Shown here piece after piece: positions 13,518-18,822 of a DNA stretch of 18,822 nt; positions within the stretch are counted from its first letter, which is position 1, and every line of letters begins with the position of its first letter. Made by a program: the position numbers and the translations under genes. The notes beneath the pieces were generated by a model. It was not told the DNA's origin, made no database searches, and saw only the letters and a list, made by a program, of their open reading frames with translations. The stretch comes from Bacteroidales bacterium. Its GTDB lineage: Bacteria; Bacteroidota; Bacteroidia; Bacteroidales; UBA932. The DNA lies in the NCBI GenBank assembly GCA_024695285.1, contig JAILIM010000105.1:1-18822 (forward strand), given 5' to 3'.

Positions 13518-14960
13518 ATGATTGGACGTAAAGTTGAATTTGAAAAATTCCAGTCGGCCATCGAAAAGGACCGTGCTCAATTCATTGCCGTATACGGCAG
13601 GAGAAGAGTAGGAAAGACCTTCCTGGTCAATGAGTTCTTCGAAAACAAGTATTGCTTCAAACACACTGCGGTTTCGCCTGTGGATGAGTTCACGCAGAAG
13701 AAAAAGAAGAACCTGATGAAGCTTCAGCTTCAGGAGTTCTACTATTCCATGCGCTCGTATGGCTTGGATAGCACGGCTAATGTCCCAACCGGGTGGCAGG
13801 AAGCATTTCATATGCTTCAGGGCCTCCTGGAGACGAAAGATGACGGTAAACTAAAGGTCATTTTCATCGATGAACTCCCCTGGATGGATACACCAAAGGC
13901 CAACTTTATGACGGCTTTTGAGCATTTCTGCAACGATTGGTGCCTTGCCAGGAAAAACTTCAAACTCGTGGTCTGCGGCAGCGCCACTTCCTGGATCCTG
14001 GATAAGCTGATTCATAACAAAGGGGGATTGTACGGCCGGGTCACCATGCCAGTCTATGTTGCGCCATTCACACTTCACGAATGCCGGGAATTCTTCAAGG
14101 CAGACGGTTTCAAGTTCGACGAATACGATATTTGTCAGGCATATATGGCATTCGGCGGTATCCCTTATTATCTTGACCAGTTTCGCAAGGGATTGAGCAT
14201 GGCCCAGAACATCGACGCTATCCTATTCGATGCTGAGGCCCCACTCAAGGATGAATTCAATAAACTATTTACTTCTCAGTTTACTAATCCGGACGACCTG
14301 AAACATATTGTCAAGACATTGGCCGCCACAGGAACCGGCTTTACGCGTGACGAATTGCTCAAGAAAGGAAGTCTTTCCTCAGGGGGAACCCTCACCGAGA
14401 ATCTGTCTGCATTGGAAAAGAGCAGGCTGATTCAGGAGTATATTCCATTCGGCGGGTCTGTGCCAAAGTATAAGTTGGTGGATCCGTTTTGCTCGTTCTA
14501 TCTGAAGCACGTTGCAGGGAACACGGGGAGTTCCAACTATTGGCAGGTCCATGAGAAGTCTCCTTCCGTCATATCGTGGATGGGTCACGCTTTTGAAGAT
14601 GTCTGCTGGAACCATGTCCGGCAAATTAAACACGCATTGGGTATCGAAGGCGTTATCACCAGTGAATCCTCATGGAACATCCCTTCAGAGCCCAATAAAC
14701 GCGGTGGCCAGATCGACCTGATTATTGAGAGGGATGACCGATTCATTTGCATGTGCGAGATGAAGTTCACTCGCGGAGAGTTCGAAGTAAAGAAGGATTA
14801 CGGCATAATCCTTCTGGGCCGCTCTGAACGCGTCCAGGAAATCATCGGAGGCAGGAAAACGGTCATGTCCGTCCTTGTCACCACCTACGGTCTCAAGCGA
14901 AATGAGTACGCCTCTCGGTTTGACAGGGTTGTTACGTTGGAGGATTTGTTTCAGAAATAA
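13518..14960 (+). CDS. ATP-binding protein with C-terminal DUF234/PD-(D/E)XK domain
   Basis: An archaeal-type AAA ATPase of 481 residues, a family found in many variable copies in Bacteroidetes. The Walker A motif is G27-R-R-R-V-G-K-T34 and Walker B is VIFIDE (114-119). A winged-helix part follows in the middle (about 255-320). The C terminus has the nuclease-like signature D400 in GGQIDLIIE with E414-M-K416, that is, a D...ExK site as in DUF234. The start is ATG 13518, just after the promoter; reading from 13473 would run through the -7 box. The function is unproven; defence or mobile-element roles have been suggested. The codon choice looks more AT-rich than in neighbouring genes, and the flanking gene remnants support later acquisition. 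Confidence 0.9.
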   Translation: MIGRKVEFEKFQSAIEKDRAQFIAVYGRRRVGKTFLVNEFFENKYCFKHTAVSPVDEFTQKKKKNLMKLQLQEFYYSMRSYGLDSTANVPTGWQEAFHMLQGLLETKDDGKLKVIFIDELPWMDTPKANFMTAFEHFCNDWCLARKNFKLVVCGSATSWILDKLIHNKGGLYGRVTMPVYVAPFTLHECREFFKADGFKFDEYDICQAYMAFGGIPYYLDQFRKGLSMAQNIDAILFDAEAPLKDEFNKLFTSQFTNPDDLKHIVKTLAATGTGFTRDELLKKGSLSSGGTLTENLSALEKSRLIQEYIPFGGSVPKYKLVDPFCSFYLKHVAGNTGSSNYWQVHEKSPSVISWMGHAFEDVCWNHVRQIKHALGIEGVITSESSWNIPSEPNKRGGQIDLIIERDDRFICMCEMKFTRGEFEVKKDYGIILLGRSERVQEIIGGRKTVMSVLVTTYGLKRNEYASRFDRVVTLEDLFQK

Positions 14961-14981
14961 TATAATGTCCAGGTTAGCGCT

Positions 14982-15350
14982 ATGAACTCTATCGGCAATA
15001 TCTTCTGGTTGATTTTTGGCGGGATTATAATCGCCATTATCTATTATATCGTAGGCTTGGTGATGTGTGTCACCATTATCGGCATACCATTCGGCGTGCA
15101 ACTTTTCAAGCTGGGGACTTATGCCCTCTGGCCGTTCGGGCATCAGCTGGTGGACGGCCCCAACGAGCCGGGCTGCGTGTCCATCGTGATGAACCTGATA
15201 TGGATCCTGCTAGGATGGTGGGAGATTGCCTTGATTCACCTGGTATTTGGCCTGCTGTTCTGCATCACCATCGTGGGGATTCCCTTCGGAATCCAGCACT
15301 TCAAGATGGCCCTCTCCTCCATCTTCCCCTTCGGCAAGGAAATCAGATAG
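14982..15350 (+). CDS. YccF-family membrane protein
   Basis: A 122-residue integral membrane protein built of two related halves. The first half carries CVTIIGIPFGVQLFKLGTYA and then LWPFG (about 28-52). The second repeats CITIVGIPFGIQHFKMALSS and then IFPFG (about 94-118). This duplication is the hallmark of the YccF domain. Two or three hydrophobic segments precede each motif. The physiological role is not established. It begins 21 nt after the ATPase stop; the same transcript is possible. It is followed at once by a 14-bp palindrome CGCTGCCGGCAGCG (15351-15364). Confidence 0.92.
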   Translation: MNSIGNIFWLIFGGIIIAIIYYIVGLVMCVTIIGIPFGVQLFKLGTYALWPFGHQLVDGPNEPGCVSIVMNLIWILLGWWEIALIHLVFGLLFCITIVGIPFGIQHFKMALSSIFPFGKEIR

Positions 15351-15403
15351 CGCTGCCGGCAGCGTGAGATGCAACAGACTGACAGTCAGCAATAACTGTA
15401 TTT
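15351..15403. other. Gene-free stretch with small palindromes
   Basis: CGCTGCCGGCAGCG (15351-15364) is a perfect palindrome directly after the yccF-like stop. CTGAC-A-GTCAG lies at 15380-15390. CGTGAGATG (15363-15371) is the inverse of CATCTCACG (15462-15470), enclosing the CCGATTG hairpin. No open frame of note is present. Confidence 0.55.
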
Positions 15404-15646
15404 CCGATTGATCCATCCGGAGCAATCGGGTTTTCATAAGTAGCTAACGGCCAGGAGAGTACATCTCACGGGGCGTGTGGGTGTCGAGTAGGACGTTGGC
15501 GGCTTGATGCCGGAGATAGAAAGGGGAGCGGCGGAGCCGCGTGGGGGAAAACTTCCCCCGTACCCCTGGGGGTGCTGCGCATGCGCAGCGGGAGATAGTC
15601 AGTCATCCAGACAAAAGCGGCTCAGAGTATCTCTGAGCCGCTTTTG
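15404..15646. repeat. tRNA-adjacent multi-hairpin repeat, copy 2 (next to tRNA-Pro)
   Basis: The order of parts matches copy 1. CCGATTG (15404-15410) pairs with CAATCGG (15423-15429). CGGCTTGATG is at 15500-15509. GCGGC-GGA-GCCGC is at 15528-15540. GGGGGAA-AAC-TTCCCCC is at 15543-15559. The block CCCCTGGGGGTGC at 15563-15575 is identical to copy 1. The stems differ in sequence between copies but stay paired (GCTGC/GCAGC against GCGGC/GCCGC, and GGGGAA/TTCCCC against GGGGGAA/TTCCCCC), which indicates selection on structure. An extra palindrome GCTGCGCATGCGCAGC lies at 15574-15589. The element leads straight into the tRNA-Pro terminator. Confidence 0.72.
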
Positions 15647-15658
15647 TCTGGATGACTG
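15600..15658 (-). terminator. 28-bp hairpin overlapping the tRNA-Pro 3' end, with terminator core
   Basis: Perfect 28-bp arms (15600-15627 and 15631-15658) surround a 3-nt loop. The inner part AAAAGCGGCTCAGAG/CTCTGAGCCGCTTTT is a classic intrinsic terminator with A- and U-tracts, usable on both strands. The outer 12 bp (CAGTCATCCAGA on the - strand) belong to the tRNA itself, so the trailer holds an exact inverse copy of the tRNA T-arm/acceptor end. Confidence 0.85.
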
Positions 15659-15719
15659 GACTTGAACCAGCGACCTCCTGGTCCCTAACCAGGTGCGCTA
15701 CCAACTGCGCCACATCCAG
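15647..15719 (-). tRNA. tRNA-Pro, anticodon read as AGG
   Basis: The reverse complement starts CTGGATGTGGCGCAGTTGG and folds as a 73-nt class I tRNA. Acceptor CTGGATG pairs with CATCCAG, the D stem is GCGC/GCGC, and the anticodon stem CCTGG/CCAGG surrounds loop TTAGGGA. The T arm is CTGG/CCAG with loop TTCAAGT, and the discriminator is A. C1-G72, A73 and G37 are typical of proline tRNAs. The anticodon AGG, with A34, is unusual for bacteria. CCA is not encoded. Confidence 0.88.
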
Positions 15720-15729
15720 AATTGGACTG

Positions 15730-15761
15730 CAAAAGTAGAAAATTAAATTGTTCCGTGCAAA
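15730..15761 (-). promoter_or_regulatory. Bacteroidetes promoter of tRNA-Pro
   Basis: On the - strand TTTG (15761-15758) and TACTTTTG (15737-15730) are 20 nt apart, and transcription starts a few nucleotides before the tRNA. It is back to back with the promoter of the GH3 gene. Confidence 0.78.
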
Positions 15762-15779
15762 TCTTTTTTGCCAAATTTG

Positions 15780-15787
15780 TATATTTG
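15780..15787 (+). promoter_or_regulatory. Probable -7 box of the GH3 gene, near-leaderless
   Basis: TATATTTG fits TAnnTTTG and ends only 5 nt before ATG 15793. If used, the mRNA would start within a few bases of the start codon. No well-placed -33 TTTG is visible, so the assignment is tentative. Confidence 0.45.
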
Positions 15788-15792
15788 GACAA

Positions 15793-17886
15793 ATGAAGAA
15801 GTTTTTCCTATTGCTGGCGGTAGCGGCGGCAGGGGCCTGCTGCCGGGCTCCCGAGTCGCCGACCCCGGAAGAGCGTGCCGGGGAACTGATTGAAAGCCTG
15901 AGCCTTGAGCAGAAGGCCTCCCTCCTGATGCACGCCTCTGCGCCCATTCCCGAACTTGGAATTCCCGCCTACAACTGGTGGAACGAGGCCCTGCACGGAG
16001 TGGGACGGAACGGCAGCGCTACCGTCTTCCCTATGCCTATCGGGATGGCCGCTTCCTTCGACGAACCGCTGCTCGAGGAAGTCTTCACCGCCGTCAGCGA
16101 CGAGGCCCGGATCAAGAACCGGCAGGCCAGGGAAGCGGGCTTCGTGGGTAATTACCAGGGACTTACGTTTTGGACTCCCAATATCAACATCTTCCGCGAC
16201 CCGCGCTGGGGCAGGGGCATGGAGACCTATGGCGAGGACCCGTATCTCACCGCAAAGCTCGGCGCCGCCGTTGTCCGCGGCCTTCAGGGCGACCCCGATG
16301 CGGCCGTTCTCAAAGCCCACGCCTGCGCCAAGCACTTCGCCGTCCACTCCGGCCCCGAGTGGAACCGCCACAGCTTCGATGCCGAAGTCTCCGAGCGTGA
16401 CCTGCGCGAGACCTATCTCCCTGCCTTCAAGGAACTTGTCACCAAGGCCGGTGTGCAGGAAGTGATGATAGCCTACAACCGCTTCCGCGGTATCCCCTGC
16501 GGTGCCAACAGCTACCTGGTTGACACCATCCTGCGCGGCGAATGGGGCTACAAGGGCATAGTCACCTCCGACTGCTGGGCAGTCCACGATTTCTACGTCC
16601 AGGGCCGCCACGGCTATAGCCCCGATGCTCTGCATGCTGTCACTGAGGCAGTTGCGAACGGCGTGGACATGGAATGCGGCGACTCCTACAGGCACATCCC
16701 CGAGGCAGTCCGGGCCGGTCTGCTGAAGGAAGAGGACGTGGACCGAAGCCTCACCAGGGTGCTTGCCGCCAGGATACGGCTGGGAGAGCTGGACGGCATC
16801 GACCCCTGGTCTGGGCTGGACAGCGCCCTCGTGGAAGGGCCGTCCCACCGCCGCCTGTCCCTGCAGATGGCCCGGGAATCGCTGGTCCTGCTGCAGAACA
16901 AGGGCGGCGTCCTGCCGCTGAGGTCAGGCACAAACCTTGCCCTCATAGGCCCCAACGCAGATGATCGTCAGATGATGTGGGGCAACTACAATCCCGTGCC
17001 CGACAGCACGACGACCCTTCTGGACGCCCTTCGCAGAAGGTGCCCCGGCCTTAAATACCTCAGGGCTTGCGAGCCAGTGCTTCCGCCTGCCGACATTACC
17101 TTCGTGCTGAAGGAACTCGAAGGGATGGACACGGTCATTTTCGCCGGCGGAATCAATCCGAGGCTGGAAGGCGAGCAGATGACCGTGGACCTTCCCGGCT
17201 TCCGGGGCGGAGACCGCAGTTCCATTGAACTGCCTGACACCCAACGGCAACTGCTTCAGGCCCTGCACAACGCTGGCAAGACAATCATCCTCGTCAATTT
17301 CAGCGGCAGTGCTGTGGCCCTCGTCCCCGAAACTGAAAGCTGCAATAGTATCCTTCAGGCCTGGTACCCGGGGCAGGAAGGCGGCACGGCCATCGCCGAA
17401 GTGCTTTTCGGAGACGTCGTCCCTTCCGGTAAACTCCCCGTGACCTTCTACAAGAACACAGAGCAACTTCCTGACTACGAGGACTATAATATGAGAAACC
17501 GCACGTACAGGTTCTTCACCGGAGAGCCCCTTTACCCCTTTGGCTACGGACTGAGCTATACCTCATTCTCCTACGGCAAAGCAAAGGCAGGCGCCCGCAA
17601 AATCACAATCCCTGTCACTAACAGCGGCTCCCGTGAGGGAACCGAAACCGTCCAGCTCTACGTCCGCCCTCCCGGCGACACTGAAGGCCCGAATCTCACC
17701 CTGCGCGGTTTCAAACGGGTCACAATCCCTGCCGGCAAGACGGTTAAAGTCACTATCCCCCTGACCGACGAGACCTTCACCTGGTGGTCGGAAGAGGCCA
17801 AAGACACCAAACCTTTGAAGGGCGAGTGGGAACTGCTTTACGGAGGCAGTTCCGACGCCCTTCAAACAATCAAAATATCCAGATAG
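15793..17886 (+). CDS. GH3 beta-xylosidase/beta-glucosidase, exported
   Basis: A glycoside hydrolase family 3 enzyme of 697 residues that releases terminal beta-linked sugars. Similarity of motifs to bacterial and plant beta-xylosidases (YNWWNEALHGVG at 60-71, and PRLEGEQ followed by GFRGGDRSSIELP) favours xylosidase specificity. The signal MKKFFLLLAVAAAGACC has a possible lipobox at C16/C17. The TIM-barrel domain contains KHFAVHSGPEWNRHSFDAEV and the nucleophile D260 in GIVTSDCWAV. The alpha/beta sandwich domain carries candidate acid/base residues E459/E461. A fibronectin III-like domain closes the protein (about 590-690). The signal peptide fixes the start at 15793, not at the earlier in-frame ATG. 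It converges on the next gene with 4 bp between. Confidence 0.95.
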   Translation: MKKFFLLLAVAAAGACCRAPESPTPEERAGELIESLSLEQKASLLMHASAPIPELGIPAYNWWNEALHGVGRNGSATVFPMPIGMAASFDEPLLEEVFTAVSDEARIKNRQAREAGFVGNYQGLTFWTPNINIFRDPRWGRGMETYGEDPYLTAKLGAAVVRGLQGDPDAAVLKAHACAKHFAVHSGPEWNRHSFDAEVSERDLRETYLPAFKELVTKAGVQEVMIAYNRFRGIPCGANSYLVDTILRGEWGYKGIVTSDCWAVHDFYVQGRHGYSPDALHAVTEAVANGVDMECGDSYRHIPEAVRAGLLKEEDVDRSLTRVLAARIRLGELDGIDPWSGLDSALVEGPSHRRLSLQMARESLVLLQNKGGVLPLRSGTNLALIGPNADDRQMMWGNYNPVPDSTTTLLDALRRRCPGLKYLRACEPVLPPADITFVLKELEGMDTVIFAGGINPRLEGEQMTVDLPGFRGGDRSSIELPDTQRQLLQALHNAGKTIILVNFSGSAVALVPETESCNSILQAWYPGQEGGTAIAEVLFGDVVPSGKLPVTFYKNTEQLPDYEDYNMRNRTYRFFTGEPLYPFGYGLSYTSFSYGKAKAGARKITIPVTNSGSREGTETVQLYVRPPGDTEGPNLTLRGFKRVTIPAGKTVKVTIPLTDETFTWWSEEAKDTKPLKGEWELLYGGSSDALQTIKISR

Positions 17887-17890
17887 ACAG

Positions 17891-18822
17891 TTACTTGCTT
17901 ACCATTGCTCGGACCAGGTCCCGGTAGGGGAAGCGGTACACGCAGGAGGAGGAGTCGGCGTTGCTCGGGCAGTATAGCCAGCCGTCCCAAAAGTCGAGGT
18001 CTTCGGGCTCGCACGGCATCACGTCCGTGAAATCGAAAGCTCCCCACTTTCCGGCGTGCCTGGAGCCGGGAAGGCCGGCGTAGAACAGTTCACAAGGGTG
18101 CTTTTCCGTGCCGACTCCGCAGGGCAGGAACAGAATGCCGTCCTTGATGAAAGCCCCCTGCAGGATCGCGTTCTGCGGCCCGCGGGCGCCTTCCGGCAGC
18201 AGTTCGTCAAAGTTGAATTCCTCCACCACGTTGGAGTCGCGAAGAGAGACGAGGAACTTGTCCGAAGAGAACTCCGGGAAATGGAACCTCTTGAGCACTA
18301 TGTGGTTGCCTTCTTTTTCGTTGCCCACGGTGTTGCCGTAGCACCAGATGTCCGAAGGGACTTCGGGGTCGAAGATCCACAGACGGGAATTCCACTGCGC
18401 CGGGTCATAATGCACCAGCTGCACCAGTTCGGAGCCGAAAGGTATGCCGGATTCGTCGGTCAGCAAACGTTCCACGAAGAGAAGGCGGCTGAGCGAATCA
18501 GTCTCCGGAAGGCCTATTTCCGACACAATTTTGCTCTTGCACTGCGAGACGTAGAGCAAGGGGAATTTGTCGGAGGAATCGTAGCGGAAGGGACCGAAGA
18601 AAGCGATGTTGGCATGATTCTCTTTTCCGTAGGAACCGAGGGGAAAGTGGGCCACGGGTTCATTGATCCTCAGGTCGAACACATTGCACCATCCACGGTC
18701 TTCCAGACTGAAAAGATAGCCCTTGTCTATGGCGCATCCCTGCACGTTGCGCAGGTGCTCCAGCTCCGGAAAATCGCTGAAAGAGAACAGGAATTCAGGA
18801 GATGGGCGCTGCACCAGATGCG
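17891..18822 (-). CDS. BF3164-type beta-propeller protein, 5' end outside window
   Basis: At least 307 residues of a TolB-like six-bladed propeller protein related to the BF3164 family of Bacteroidetes lipoproteins. The motifs HLRNVQGCAIDKGYLFSLED near the start and repeated strand patterns such as DGILFLPCGVG and DFWDGWLYCPSN are typical of propeller blades. The frame stays open to the window edge (…HLVQRPSPEFLFSFSDF), so the signal peptide is expected outside the window. The GTG at 18814 is unlikely to be the start. The function is unknown. The gene converges on the GH3 gene with no terminator between them. Confidence 0.85.
   Translation of the reverse strand, partial: HLVQRPSPEFLFSFSDFPELEHLRNVQGCAIDKGYLFSLEDRGWCNVFDLRINEPVAHFPLGSYGKENHANIAFFGPFRYDSSDKFPLLYVSQCKSKIVSEIGLPETDSLSRLLFVERLLTDESGIPFGSELVQLVHYDPAQWNSRLWIFDPEVPSDIWCYGNTVGNEKEGNHIVLKRFHFPEFSSDKFLVSLRDSNVVEEFNFDELLPEGARGPQNAILQGAFIKDGILFLPCGVGTEKHPCELFYAGLPGSRHAGKWGAFDFTDVMPCEPEDLDFWDGWLYCPSNADSSSCVYRFPYRDLVRAMVSK

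Noticed and set aside
13518..14960. Calling the ATPase/DUF234 gene a defence system
   Set aside because: It stands alone, without a partner gene of known defence systems; the family is common and of unproven role.

Overview
The window reads as chromosomal DNA of a Bacteroidales bacterium with fairly high GC (gut type, perhaps Rikenellaceae- or Cryptobacteroides-like; genus not determinable). The grounds are Bacteroidetes promoters (TTTG about 19 nt upstream of TAnnTTTG) before several genes, few Shine-Dalgarno sequences, many Cys-type lipoproteins, a GIHH-type IleRS followed by a zinc-less DksA-like gene and lspA, and a BF3164-type propeller protein.

Layout. 1-113 is the 3' end of an unidentified + strand gene, followed by hairpins. 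114-679 has no gene but carries a structured repeat that runs into tRNA-Ser(UGA) (680-764, -). 801-8374 (-) is a compact, largely overlapping cluster in transcription order ileS, dksA-like, lspA, a histidine acid phosphatase, and three small related lipoproteins. Divergent from ileS on the + strand are cvpA, tsaB and an endonuclease/exonuclease/phosphatase lipoprotein (8445-10622). They meet a - strand pair, a CobW/ZNG1-type GTPase and a VWA lipoprotein (10619-13059), at a shared CTAG stop. 13060-13517 holds two head-to-head gene remnants, a hairpin and a promoter. It is followed by an ATPase/DUF234 gene (13518-14960) and a YccF-family membrane protein. A second copy of the structured repeat lies at about 15400-15647 and runs into tRNA-Pro(AGG anticodon, -). 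The window ends with a GH3 xylosidase/glucosidase lipoprotein (+) and a 5'-truncated BF3164-type protein (-).

How the genes fit together. LspA matures prolipoproteins, and the four genes behind it encode lipoprotein-like precursors; three of those are diverged copies of one another. ileS, dksA-like, tsaB and the tRNAs serve translation and stringent-type control. GH3 and the acid phosphatase are probably exported hydrolases.

The main novelty is non-coding. First, a 133-bp palindromic element with perfect 30-bp arms sits in frame inside the phosphatase gene, directly after its lipobox, and adds about 45 residues. Second, two collinear multi-hairpin elements, whose stems are kept by compensating changes, lie at the 3' ends of both tRNA genes. 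In both, an inverted copy of the tRNA 3' end lies just downstream of the tRNA.
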